This document shows, in pieces, positions 7,664-16,153 of a stretch of DNA of 64,000 nt. Made by a program: the position numbers and the translations under genes. Source of the DNA: Nocardioides sp. (GTDB taxonomy: Bacteria > Actinomycetota > Actinomycetes > Propionibacteriales > Nocardioidaceae); assembly GCA_020636915.1 (NCBI GenBank), contig JACJWV010000005.1:180718-244717 (forward strand). Direction: 5' to 3'. The notes below the pieces were generated by a model. That model ran no database searches. It was not told where the DNA came from and saw nothing but the letters and a program-made list of their open reading frames with translations. Each line of letters opens with the position of its first letter. Within the stretch, counting starts at the first letter, position 1.

Positions 7664-10153
7664 ATGGCCCGCCGTACGACGAAGAACGACCTCCCGGACG
7701 ACTTCGAGGAGCACATCCTCGACACCGACATCAAGCAGGAGATGGAGTCGTCGTTCCTGGAGTACGCCTACTCCGTCATCTACTCCCGCGCGCTCCCCGA
7801 CGCGCGCGACGGCCTCAAGCCGGTCCAGCGGCGGATCCTCTACACGATGAACGACATGGGCCTGCGCCCCGACCGTGGGCACGTCAAGAGCGCCCGCGTC
7901 GTCGGCGAGGTGATGGGCCGGCTGCACCCGCACGGCGACGGCGCCATCTACGACGCGCTCGTCCGGATGGCCCAGCCGTGGTCGATGCGGCTGCCGATGG
8001 TCGACGGGCACGGGAACTTCGGGTCTCCTGACGACTCTCCGGCGGCCATGCGCTACACCGAGTGCCGGATGGCGCCGCCCGCGGTGTCGATGACGGCCTC
8101 GATCGACGAGGACACCGTCGACTTCAAGCCCAACTACGACAGCCGCGAGCTCGAGCCCGGCGTCCTGCCGGCCGCGATCCCCAACCTCGTCGTCAACGGT
8201 ACGACGGGCATCGCGGTCGGCATGGCGACCAACTGCGCGCCCCACAACCTGGTGGAGGTCGTCCAGGCGCTGCGCCACCTCATCGGCCACCCGGACGCGA
8301 CCGTCGACGACCTGATGCGCTTCGTCCCCGGCCCCGACCTGCCCACCGGCGGCAAGATCGTCGGACTCGAGGGCATCCGCGACGCCTACGAGACCGGCCG
8401 TGGGAGCTTCCGGATGCGCGCGACCGCGCGGGTCGAGAACGTGACCAACCGCCGCAAGGGCATCGTGGTCACCGAGCTGCCCTACGGCGTCGGCACCGAG
8501 AAGGTGATGGACCGGATCAAGACGCTGGTCCAGGGCAAGAAGCTCCAGGGCATCTCCGACATCAAGGACCTCACCGACCGCGACAACGGCCTGCGGCTGG
8601 TGATCGAGGTCAAGAACGGGTTCGTGCCGGAGGCGCTGCTCGAGCAGCTCTACAAGCTGACCCCGATGGAGGACTCCTTCGGCATCAACGCGGTCGCGCT
8701 CGTCGAGGGCCAGCCGCGCACCCTGAGCCTGAAGGAGATGCTCCAGGTCTTCCTCGACCACCGCTTCGAGGTCGTCCGCCGCCGGTCGGTCTTCCGGCGG
8801 GGCAAGGCGGCCGACCGGCTGCACCTGGTCGAGGGCCTCCTCATCGCGATCCTGGACATCGACGAGGTCATCCAGCTGATCCGCGCCTCTGACAACGCCG
8901 CGGCGGCCAAGGAGCGCCTGATCGCGGTCTTCGACCTCTCCGAGGTCCAGGCCGACTACATCCTCGACATGCCGCTGCGCCGGCTCACGAAGTTCTCCCG
9001 CATCGAGCTGGAGAAGGAGCGCGACGAGCTGCAGAAGACCATCGAGGAGCTCGACGCGATCATCCAGGACGAGGGCCTGCGGTGGCGGGTCGTCGGCGAC
9101 GAGCTCGCCGAGGTCGCGAAGACCTACGGCACGCCGCGGCGGACGGTGCTGCTGGAGTCCGCCGGCACGGCGGTCACGGCGGCCGCCGTACCTCTCGAGG
9201 TGGCCGACGACCCCTGCCTGGTCCTGCTCTCCTCCAGCGGCCTGCTCGCGCGGACCGCGACCGCCGAGCAGCCCGGCCACGGCGGCGGCCGGGCCAACCA
9301 CGACGTCGTGGTGTCCGCCGTGCGCGCCACCGCGCGCGGCGAGGTGGGCGGCCTGACCACCCGCGGCCGGCTCGTCAAGATCGGCGTCCTGGAGCTGCCG
9401 CAGCTGCCCGACACCGCCAACGACCCGCACCTGGCCGGCGGCCTGCCGGTCACCGAGATCCTCGCGCTGGAGCCGGGCGAGCGGCTGCTCGCCCTCTGCA
9501 CGCTCGGCACCGACGGCCCCGGGCTGGCCCTGGGCACCCGGCAGGGCGTCGTGAAGCGGGTCAACCCCGAGGTGCTGGGCCGCGACGACTGGGAGGTCGT
9601 CCGGCTCGCGGACGGCGACGAGGTGGTCGGCGCGGTCGAGCTCCTCACCGGCCGGGAGTCGCTGTGCTTCATCACCTCCGACGCCCAGCTCCTCCACTTC
9701 GGCGCCGACGCGGTCCGCCCGCAGGGACGCTCCGGCGGCGGCATCGCCGGCGTCCGCGTGGGCGCGGGCGAGCGCGTCGTGTGGTTCGGGGCAATCGACC
9801 CCAACGCCCCCGACGGCTCGGTGGTCGTCACCGCGGCCGGCTCGTCGACCGCGCTGCCCGGCACCGAGCCGGGGGCCCTCAAGGTCACGCCGTTCAGCGA
9901 GTACCCCGCCAAGGGGCGCGCGACCGGCGGGGTGCGCTGCCACCGGTTCCTCAAGGGCGAGGACGCCCTCGTGCTCGCCTGGGCGGGCACCGCCCCCGCC
10001 CGGGCGGCGGCCGCCAGCGGCGCCCCGGTCGAGCTGCCGCCCGCCACCGGGCGCCGCGACGGGTCCGGCACCCCCGGCAGCCAGCCGATCGCCGCGGTCG
10101 CCGGGCCACTCGCGCTGCGCCTGCGTGGCGAGGACGGACGTGTGGAAGGCTGA
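7664..10153 (+). CDS. parC: DNA topoisomerase IV subunit A
   Basis: Type IIA topoisomerase breakage-reunion subunit of 829 residues that decatenates chromosomes together with the B subunit. It begins with the typical SSFLEYAYSVI block, holds HPHGD at about 88-92, and has the catalytic Tyr at 131 in AAMRYTECR. The C-terminal third has the repeated beta-propeller blades of this family. It is assigned to topoisomerase IV and not gyrase because the B subunit nearby (13290) sits in the conserved neighbourhood with HrdB and DUF7455, as I recall for Streptomyces ParC/ParE. ATG 7664 follows GAGAAT by 7 bases. A lipoprotein gene starts 4 bases after the stop. Confidence 0.9.
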   Translation: MARRTTKNDLPDDFEEHILDTDIKQEMESSFLEYAYSVIYSRALPDARDGLKPVQRRILYTMNDMGLRPDRGHVKSARVVGEVMGRLHPHGDGAIYDALVRMAQPWSMRLPMVDGHGNFGSPDDSPAAMRYTECRMAPPAVSMTASIDEDTVDFKPNYDSRELEPGVLPAAIPNLVVNGTTGIAVGMATNCAPHNLVEVVQALRHLIGHPDATVDDLMRFVPGPDLPTGGKIVGLEGIRDAYETGRGSFRMRATARVENVTNRRKGIVVTELPYGVGTEKVMDRIKTLVQGKKLQGISDIKDLTDRDNGLRLVIEVKNGFVPEALLEQLYKLTPMEDSFGINAVALVEGQPRTLSLKEMLQVFLDHRFEVVRRRSVFRRGKAADRLHLVEGLLIAILDIDEVIQLIRASDNAAAAKERLIAVFDLSEVQADYILDMPLRRLTKFSRIELEKERDELQKTIEELDAIIQDEGLRWRVVGDELAEVAKTYGTPRRTVLLESAGTAVTAAAVPLEVADDPCLVLLSSSGLLARTATAEQPGHGGGRANHDVVVSAVRATARGEVGGLTTRGRLVKIGVLELPQLPDTANDPHLAGGLPVTEILALEPGERLLALCTLGTDGPGLALGTRQGVVKRVNPEVLGRDDWEVVRLADGDEVVGAVELLTGRESLCFITSDAQLLHFGADAVRPQGRSGGGIAGVRVGAGERVVWFGAIDPNAPDGSVVVTAAGSSTALPGTEPGALKVTPFSEYPAKGRATGGVRCHRFLKGEDALVLAWAGTAPARAAAASGAPVELPPATGRRDGSGTPGSQPIAAVAGPLALRLRGEDGRVEG

Positions 10154-10157
10154 CGGC

Positions 10158-10859
10158 GTGCCCGCTCGCCACCGCGCCGCCGCAGTCCTGACCGCCGGCG
10201 CCCTGACCGCCCTGTCCCTGACCGCCTGCAGCGGCTCCGACGGCGGGTCCGGGGGATCGCCGGAGGACGTCCTGGCCGCGGCCCAGCAGAACCTCGACGA
10301 GACCAGCGGCGTCCACCTGACCCTCCACACCGACGACCTCCCCGACGGGGTCACCGGTGTCGAGGACGCTGAGGGCGTCGGCACCCACGCGCCGGCCTTC
10401 GAGGGCACGATCACCATCACCCTGTCCGGCCAGGCCTTCCAGGTGCCGGTCGTCGCGGTCGACGACAAGGTCTACGTCCAGCTGCCCCTCACCCCGGGCT
10501 GGCAGGACATCGACCCGGCCGAGTACGGCGCCCCCGACCCAGCCCACCTCTTCGACCCGGACAGCGGCTTCTCCAGCCTGCTCGGGGAGACGACGGACCT
10601 CGAGGAGGGCGACACGGTGCGTGGCGGCGAGGACAACAAGGAGGTCCTCACCGAGTACACCGGCAAGGTCGCCGGCGACGTGGTGCAGAACTTCATCCCG
10701 ACGGCGTCGGGCGACTTCGACGCGACCTACACCGTCACCGACGACGACGAGCTGCGGGAGGCCGAGCTGACCGGGGTCTTCTACGAGGACTCCCCCTCGA
10801 TGACCTACACCGTCACCTTCGACGAGTACGGCACCGAGAAGGACATCTCCGCACCATGA
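10158..10859 (+). CDS. LprG-like (LppX/LprAFG family) lipoprotein
   Basis: Exported lipoprotein of 233 residues with a short signal sequence and a lipobox LTAC whose Cys is residue 24. The remainder matches the LppX/LprAFG pattern: a DDLPDGVTGVE stretch, a beta-rich half-barrel, and a C-terminal YTVTFDEYGTEKDISAP. Mycobacterial LprG carries triacylated lipids in a cavity and works with an MFS exporter; here the MFS gene overlaps the stop by 4 bases. GTG 10158 is chosen because it opens the signal sequence and has GGAAGG upstream. It follows parC by 4 bases. Its role as a lipid carrier is inferred from family and context. Confidence 0.85.
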   Translation: MPARHRAAAVLTAGALTALSLTACSGSDGGSGGSPEDVLAAAQQNLDETSGVHLTLHTDDLPDGVTGVEDAEGVGTHAPAFEGTITITLSGQAFQVPVVAVDDKVYVQLPLTPGWQDIDPAEYGAPDPAHLFDPDSGFSSLLGETTDLEEGDTVRGGEDNKEVLTEYTGKVAGDVVQNFIPTASGDFDATYTVTDDDELREAELTGVFYEDSPSMTYTVTFDEYGTEKDISAP

Positions 10860-12625
10860 CCCGGTCGCCGCGGTGGCTGCTCGGCCTGGCCGCCGTCGCC
10901 GTGGCCTTCGCCGCCGCCGACACCTACGTCGTCGTGCTCGCGCTGCCCGACATGATGGGCAGCGTCGGCATCCCGATCGACCAGCTGCAGCGCGCCGCGC
11001 CGATCGTGTCCGGCTTCCTGCTCGGGTACGTCGCGATGCTGCCGCTGATCGGCCGGATCGCGGACCTGCGGGGTCGGGTCCCGGTCCTGGTGGCCGCGCT
11101 GCTGGTCTTCGCGCTCGGATCGCTCATCACCTCGCTGGCCTACGACCTGCCCACCATGGTCGGCGGGCGCTTCCTCCAGGGCGTCGGCGGCGGCGGCCTC
11201 GTCCCCGCGACCCTCGCCCTGGTCGCCGACCTCTACCCCGCCGAGCGCCGCGGCGTCCCCCTCGGGGTCGTCTCTGCCGTCCAGGAGATCGGCAGCGTCC
11301 TCGGACCGCTCTTCGGCGCGCTGGTGCTCGCCGTCGCCGACTGGCGCGCGATCTTCCTGGTCAACCTCGCCGTCGGCCTGGTGCTGGCCGCCGCCATCCG
11401 CGGTGCCGCTGGCGGCGAGACGGTGGTTGAGGTGCGAGGGCGCCCCGCGCCCGAGCCTCGAAACCACCGCCGCGACTGGATCGGCGCCGCCCTCGCAGCG
11501 ATCACCCTGGTGGCCGGCGTCCTGGTGTTCCTCGAGCCGGACGCGATCATGACCGACGTCACCTGGGGCCAGCTGTTCATCCCGGTGACCGGCGACAGCC
11601 GGTGGCTGACGCCCCTCGGCCTGGTGACGATCGGCGGGCTGGTCCTCCTCGTGGTCCGCTGCAGCACCGCGGCCCACCCGCTGCTCGACGTCCGGTCGTG
11701 GGTGCGCACGGTCCGGGAGGCCGACGTGCTCGGGGCGCTCCTGCTGGCGCTGGCCCTGGCCGGGATCATCCTCGCGTTCGCGACCGCCGACCCCAAGGTG
11801 CAGGTCTTCTCCGACCGCGGGGTCTGGTACCTCGTCGGCGCCGCGGTGGCCGCCTGCCTGTTCGCGCTGCACCTGCGCCGCGCCCGGTCCCCCCTGGTGC
11901 CGGCCGGCGCGCTGCGCCGTACCCCCGCCTGGGGCGCGATGCTGGTCAGCTTCTTCGTCGGGGCCGCCCTGATCGCGGCGTTGATCGACATCCCGTTGTT
12001 CGCGCGCACCACCGTCTACCCCGACTCCCAGCAGATGGCCGCCCTGGTGCTGGTCCGGCTGCTGGTCGCCCTGCCCGTCGGCGCGGTCGTCGGCGGCTAC
12101 CTCACGCACCGGTGGCCGGCCGGCGTGGTGACCGCGTGCGGGATGGCGGCGACGACGGCGGCGTTCCTGTGGATGGCCACGTGGGACCTCACCAGCCTCT
12201 CCGACCCGGTGGCGACGGTGCCGCTCCTGCTCGGCGGCCTCGGCTTCGGGCTGGCCCTGGCACCGGTCAACGCCGCGGTCCTCGCGAGCACCGCCGACGA
12301 CGTCCACGGCCTGGCCAGCGCGTTCGTCGTGGTCTCGCGGATGGTCGGGATGCTCGTCGGCATCTCCGCCCTCACCACGCTCGGCCTGCGGCGCTACTAC
12401 CAGGAGCAGGCCGACCTGCCGACCGCGCGGGAGGTCTGCGGCGGCTCCAGCCGGTGCGACGAGTTCACCCACCTGCTCAAGGTCGCGGGGATCGCCCAGG
12501 AGCACACGGTCTTCACCGGGGCCGCCGTGTGCGCCGCCGTCGCCGGGATGTTCGCCCTCGTGCTCTTCCGCTCCGCGGCCACCCGCGGGGTCTCGACCGG
12601 CGACCTGCTGCGGGCTGCCGGGTAG
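10856..12625 (+). CDS. MFS transporter, P55/Rv1410c-like
   Basis: Inner-membrane major facilitator superfamily protein of 589 residues with about 14 predicted membrane helices. After the first helices it has the loop GRIADLRGRVPVLV of the DHA2-type A motif. The ATG overlaps the lipoprotein stop as ATGA, so translation is coupled. In mycobacteria, LprG and this transporter move triacylglycerol or lipoglycan to the outer envelope, and the same pairing here implies lipid export. The central cytoplasmic loop around residues 189-205 is encoded by a palindromic REP-like element (11422-11468). A late extracytoplasmic loop has two Cys that might form a disulfide. Substrate is unproven. Confidence 0.87.
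   Translation: MTRSPRWLLGLAAVAVAFAAADTYVVVLALPDMMGSVGIPIDQLQRAAPIVSGFLLGYVAMLPLIGRIADLRGRVPVLVAALLVFALGSLITSLAYDLPTMVGGRFLQGVGGGGLVPATLALVADLYPAERRGVPLGVVSAVQEIGSVLGPLFGALVLAVADWRAIFLVNLAVGLVLAAAIRGAAGGETVVEVRGRPAPEPRNHRRDWIGAALAAITLVAGVLVFLEPDAIMTDVTWGQLFIPVTGDSRWLTPLGLVTIGGLVLLVVRCSTAAHPLLDVRSWVRTVREADVLGALLLALALAGIILAFATADPKVQVFSDRGVWYLVGAAVAACLFALHLRRARSPLVPAGALRRTPAWGAMLVSFFVGAALIAALIDIPLFARTTVYPDSQQMAALVLVRLLVALPVGAVVGGYLTHRWPAGVVTACGMAATTAAFLWMATWDLTSLSDPVATVPLLLGGLGFGLALAPVNAAVLASTADDVHGLASAFVVVSRMVGMLVGISALTTLGLRRYYQEQADLPTAREVCGGSSRCDEFTHLLKVAGIAQEHTVFTGAAVCAAVAGMFALVLFRSAATRGVSTGDLLRAAG
11422..11468. repeat. REP-like imperfect palindrome inside the MFS gene
   Basis: A 47-base imperfect palindrome begins GGTGGTTGAGGTGCGAGGGC and ends CGAGCCTCGAAACCACC. 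The outer 7 bases pair exactly and the inner bases pair around GGGCG/CGCCC. It resembles a dispersed element that I recall from Nocardioides intergenic regions. Here it is in frame within codons for a central cytoplasmic loop between the two six-helix halves, so the gene stays open. Confidence 0.5.
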
Positions 12626-12648
12626 GACGTCGGCTAGCCTCCGGAACC

Positions 12649-13140
12649 GTGACCTTCGACGACCTGCTCGCCGCCAACCGCGAGTTCGCGGCCGACTTCG
12701 ACCTCGCCGGTTTCGACGGCGTCGCACGTGCCGGCGTGGCCATCGTCACCTGCATGGACTCGCGCATCGCGCCGCTGCACATGCTGGGTCTGGAGCCCGG
12801 TGACGCCAAGATCTTCCGCAACCCCGGTGGCCGCGTGACGCCGCAGGCGCTGGAGGCTCTCGTCCTCGGCGTGCACCTGCTCAACGTCAACCGGATCCTG
12901 GTCGTGCCGCACACCCGGTGCGCGGTCGCCAGCAACACCGAGGAGGAGCTGCACGAGCGGGTCTCCGCCTCGGCCGGCATGGACGCGACCTGGCAGCAGT
13001 TCCACGTCGTCGACGACCAGGAGGCCGCGCTGCGCGAGGACGTGCACAAGGTCACGTCGCACCCGCTGATCCCCGACAGCGTCGAGGTCGGCGGCTTCAT
13101 CTACGACGTCGACACCGGGCTGCTCGACCAGGTCGTGTGA
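12649..13140 (+). CDS. Beta-class carbonic anhydrase
   Basis: Zinc enzyme interconverting CO2 and bicarbonate, 163 residues, in the short actinobacterial subclass. Zinc ligands are C35 in TCMDSR, with D37 and R39 forming the catalytic dyad, and H88 and C91 in HTRC. The loop FRNPGGR around 57-63 is typical of the family. GTG 12649 is supported by TAGCCT at 12635-12640, 8 bases upstream. The gene stands alone after the MFS transporter and converges on the topoisomerase IV B gene, with a strong hairpin between them. Confidence 0.92.
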   Translation: MTFDDLLAANREFAADFDLAGFDGVARAGVAIVTCMDSRIAPLHMLGLEPGDAKIFRNPGGRVTPQALEALVLGVHLLNVNRILVVPHTRCAVASNTEEELHERVSASAGMDATWQQFHVVDDQEAALREDVHKVTSHPLIPDSVEVGGFIYDVDTGLLDQVV

Positions 13141-13193
13141 GACAGCTCGCGGTTGCTGTCGAGCGGTTCGGTCCGCTCCAGGCAGGTGCCGTC

Positions 13194-13243
13194 GGGTCGT
13201 GTGCCTGACACCGACCGGTAGGTAGGTGACAGGCACACGACCC
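13194..13243. terminator. Bidirectional hairpin between convergent genes
   Basis: The arms GGGTCGTGTGCCTGACACC and GGTGACAGGCACACGACCC pair over 19 bases with one mismatch around a 12-base loop. The hairpin sits between the carbonic anhydrase stop and the topoisomerase B stop. No T-run follows on either strand, so it would act as a GC-rich actinobacterial-type terminator. Confidence 0.7.
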
Positions 13244-13289
13244 CGACCACTCGGCGGAATGCGCCCGCCGAGACCTCGGTGCCGCCCGC

Positions 13290-15458
13290 TCAGGCGTCCA
13301 GCGCCTCGACGTCGACCTCGTAGGCGCCCTGGACGATGAACTCCTTGCGCGGCGCGACCTCGGAGCCCATCAGCAGCTCGAACACCTGGCTGGCGGCGTC
13401 CGCGTCGTCGAAGGTGATCCGGCGCAGCGTGCGGTGGCGCGGGTCCATCGTGGTCTCGGCCAGCTGGTCGGCGTCCATCTCACCGAGGCCCTTGTAGCGC
13501 TGCACCGGGTCCTTCCAGCGCTGGTTCTTCTTCTTCAGCTCGGCCAGCTTCCGCTGCAGGTCGGCGTCGGAGTAGGTGTAGATGTACTTGTCCTGGCCCT
13601 TCTTGGGGCTGGACACCTCGATGCGGTGCAGCGGCGGGACGGCGGTGTAGACACGCCCCTCGGCGATCAGCTCGGGCATGTACTTGAAGAACAGCGTCGC
13701 GAGCAGGCAGCGGATGTGCGCCCCGTCGGAGTCGGCGTCGGCCATGAAGATGATCCGGCCGTAGCGGCGCGCCTCGAGGTCGAACGTGCGCCCCGACCCC
13801 GCGCCGACGACCTGGATGATCGACGCGCACTCGGCGTTCTTCAGCATGTCGCCGATCGACGCCTTCTGGACGTTGAGGATCTTGCCGCGGATCGGCAGCA
13901 GCGCCTGGAACTCGGAGTTGCGGGCGAGCTTGGCCGTGCCGAGAGCCGAGTCACCCTCGACGATGAACAGCTCGGTCCGCTCGTTGTCCGCGGCACGGCA
14001 GTCCGCGAGCTTGGAGGGCAGCGCCGAGGACTCCAGCGCGTTCTTGCGGCGCTGGGTCTCCTTGTGCTGGCGGGCGGTGATGCGGGTCTTGGCGGCCGCC
14101 GCGACCTTCTCCATCACGAGCTTGGCCTGGGCCTTCTCGTGCCGCTTGCTCGACGTCAGGAACTTCTTCAGCTCCGCCGACACGACCCGGCGCACGACGG
14201 TCCGCGCCGCGGGCGTCCCGAGGATCTCCTTGGTCTGGCCCTCGAACTGCGGCTCGGCGAGGCGCACGGTCACCACGGCGGTCATGCCCTCGAGCACGTC
14301 GTCCTTGATCACGTCGTCGTCGTTGACCTTGAGGACCTTGGACTGCTTCATCACGTCGTTGAACGTGCGGGTGACGGCCTGCTCGAAGCCGCTCACGTGG
14401 GTGCCGCCCTTGGGGGTGGCGATCACGTTGACGAAGGAGCGCAGCACCGTGTCGTAGCCGGTGCCCCAGCGGACCGCGACGTCGACCTCCAGCTCCCGCT
14501 CGACCTCCTGGGGCGTCATGTGCCCGTTCTCGTCGAGCAGGGGGACGGTCTCGGTGAACGTCTCGGACCCCTGCAGCCGCAGGATGTCGCTGACCGGCTC
14601 GTCGGGCGCGAGGAAGTCGGCGAACTCCCCGATGCCGCCGTCGTGGCGGAACTTCTCCTCGACCGGGTCCGGGCCGCGCAGGTCGCGGATCACCAGCTCC
14701 AGGCCGGGGACGATGAACGACGTCTGCCGGGCGCGACCGATGAGGCCGTCGTACTCGAAGGTGGCGTCCTTGGTGAAGATCCGCCGGTCGGGCCAGAAGC
14801 GGATCCGCGTGCCCGTCCTCCCCTTCGCGACCCGCCCGCCCTTGCGGGTCAGTCCGGACCGCGGCTCGAAGGCCGCGTCGGGTCCGTCGGCGGCGAAGAC
14901 ACCGGGAGCGCCGTGGCGGAACGAGAGCCCCTGCCGGGACGGCGAGCGGTCGATGTCGATGTCCATGCGGGCCGACAGCGCGTTGACGACGGAGAGGCCG
15001 ACGCCGTGCAGACCGCCGGTCGCGACGTACGACCCGCCGCCGAACTTGCCGCCGGCGTGGAGCTTGGTCGCCACGACCTCGACGCCGGGCAACCCGGTCT
15101 TGGGCTCCTTGTCGGTCGGGATGCCGCGCCCGTCGTCGAACACCTCGGCCGATCCGTCGGGGTGCAGCGTGACCTCGACGAGGCGGGCCGCACCGGCGAG
15201 CGCCTCGTCCACGCCGTTGTCGATGATCTCCCACAGGCAGTGCATGAGCCCGCGCGTGTCGGTCGACCCGATGTACATCCCGGGACGCTTCCGCACCGCC
15301 TCCAGACCCTCGAGGACGAGGAGATGGGCCGCGTTGTACGTGTTGTCGATCGTGGGGCTCCTGCGCTGTGCGGGTTGCTGCTGGTTGCTGGGACGGCTTC
15401 TCGGGCTGGTCGCCGGGAAATCCGCGAGCTGTGTCGGGTCCGAATCTACCTGCGACAC
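13290..15458 (-). CDS. parE: DNA topoisomerase IV subunit B
   Basis: ATPase subunit of topoisomerase IV, 722 residues from the chosen start. A GHKL ATPase domain carries the blocks EIIDNGVDEALAG, DDGRGIP and GGLHGVGLSVVNAL. A transducer domain and a Toprim domain with EGDSALG and MADADSDGAHI follow. Start choice is hard: GTG 15458 is the nearest canonical codon, but it adds a Gln/Pro-rich leader and has no ribosome binding site. No NTG codon follows before the conserved core. An ATC codon at 15350 has AGGAG exactly 7 bases upstream and would give a 686-residue protein. I list the canonical start and flag the alternative. It pairs with the A subunit at 7664. Confidence 0.9.
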   Translation of the reverse strand: MSQVDSDPTQLADFPATSPRSRPSNQQQPAQRRSPTIDNTYNAAHLLVLEGLEAVRKRPGMYIGSTDTRGLMHCLWEIIDNGVDEALAGAARLVEVTLHPDGSAEVFDDGRGIPTDKEPKTGLPGVEVVATKLHAGGKFGGGSYVATGGLHGVGLSVVNALSARMDIDIDRSPSRQGLSFRHGAPGVFAADGPDAAFEPRSGLTRKGGRVAKGRTGTRIRFWPDRRIFTKDATFEYDGLIGRARQTSFIVPGLELVIRDLRGPDPVEEKFRHDGGIGEFADFLAPDEPVSDILRLQGSETFTETVPLLDENGHMTPQEVERELEVDVAVRWGTGYDTVLRSFVNVIATPKGGTHVSGFEQAVTRTFNDVMKQSKVLKVNDDDVIKDDVLEGMTAVVTVRLAEPQFEGQTKEILGTPAARTVVRRVVSAELKKFLTSSKRHEKAQAKLVMEKVAAAAKTRITARQHKETQRRKNALESSALPSKLADCRAADNERTELFIVEGDSALGTAKLARNSEFQALLPIRGKILNVQKASIGDMLKNAECASIIQVVGAGSGRTFDLEARRYGRIIFMADADSDGAHIRCLLATLFFKYMPELIAEGRVYTAVPPLHRIEVSSPKKGQDKYIYTYSDADLQRKLAELKKKNQRWKDPVQRYKGLGEMDADQLAETTMDPRHRTLRRITFDDADAASQVFELLMGSEVAPRKEFIVQGAYEVDVEALDA

Positions 15459-15825
15459 GCCGGACGCCGATGAAGGCTCGCCTGCCGACCCCGGGACTAG
15501 GTTGGGCAGCACTTCCCCGGCACCACCAGCGCAGCAGCAAGCAGCACCAGCCAGCACGCAGGAAGCACCTTGAGCGGGGTCACGATGTGGACACGATCGG
15601 TGATCGAAAGCCGAGAAGCGGCACCTCCGCGCCCCGCCCCGCGTCACACTCGTCGAGATGGCGTCTACCTCCTCACACCACCCGGTTCCAAGGCATGGAA
15701 AACACCGGGAGCGGGAAGAGGAGACGTGATTGGATCGAGGTGTCGGGCACCACTCGCCGGCGGGAATCTTGGACCCCGTCGGTACGTTGAGCCAGACACC
15801 GAGGCAGGAAAGAAATGAGGCCGAT
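15459..15825. other. Intergenic region upstream of topoisomerase B and DUF7455 genes
   Basis: A 367-base divergent intergenic stretch with no convincing gene. Its right end has the SigR-type promoter described separately. At 15687-15701 there is a small palindrome, TTCCA-AGGCA-TGGAA, that could bind a regulator. The left end should contain the topoisomerase B promoter on the minus strand; a TAGATT hexamer at 15443-15448 lies just inside the listed start. Confidence 0.5.
15763..15788 (+). promoter_or_regulatory. SigR/SigH-type ECF promoter before DUF7455
   Basis: GGAAT at 15763-15767, exactly 18 bases, then GTT at 15786-15788. This is the consensus I know for the thiol-stress factors SigR of Streptomyces and SigH of mycobacteria. 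Transcription would start about 30 bases before the DUF7455 start, leaving space for the AGG-rich leader seen there. An identical arrangement precedes the SigB-type sigma gene at 33674. Confidence 0.6.
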
Positions 15826-16059
15826 GTGACTACTGCAGTTGCCCCCAGCACCGCCGCGCTGAGCGCTGCTGACCGTTGTGACCGTTGCGGAGCCCAGGCC
15901 TACCTTCGTGTGGAGCTCCAGTCGGGTGGTGAGCTGCTCTTCTGCGCCCACCACGCCCGCGAGCACGGTGACAAGATCCGCGAGATCGCCGCCAACGTCG
16001 TCGACGAGACCCACAAGCTCTCCGACACCCCGGCCGTCGCCCCCGACGGGGAGCGCTGA
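15826..16059 (+). CDS. DUF7455 zinc-ribbon protein
   Basis: Short conserved actinobacterial protein of 77 residues. The core CDRCGAQAYLRVEL, followed about 15 residues later by LLFCAHHAREH, gives a CxxC...CxxH zinc-ribbon-like site. The C-terminal half is a charged helix. GTG 15826 overlaps an out-of-frame ATGTGA, and another 4-codon frame starts at ATG 15815 and ends across the start codon, so initiation here may be affected by these mini-frames. I recall this family lying next to parE and hrdB in Streptomyces. Function unknown; the SigR-type promoter hints at a redox-stress link. Confidence 0.78.
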   Translation: MTTAVAPSTAALSAADRCDRCGAQAYLRVELQSGGELLFCAHHAREHGDKIREIAANVVDETHKLSDTPAVAPDGER

Positions 16060-16153
16060 CCGGCACCCGACGTCTCCGCGAGGCCCCGGACTGCGAGTCC
16101 GGGGCCTCGCTGCGTCCCCGCGCACCGACAGCATGGTTTGTAGGGTCGGCCCC

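Noticed and set aside
7595..10468. A 957-codon open frame antisense to topoisomerase IV A
   Set aside because: The composition is rich in Arg, Gly and Val without recognisable motifs. The sense strand holds the catalytic Tyr and full domain order.
13194..13243. A riboswitch or attenuator near the carbonic anhydrase gene
   Set aside because: The hairpin lies after both convergent stop codons, so it is better explained as a terminator.
13434..15473. A 679-codon open frame antisense to the topoisomerase IV B gene
   Set aside because: High GC makes the complementary frame open. The translation has no domain pattern, while the other strand encodes a complete conserved enzyme.
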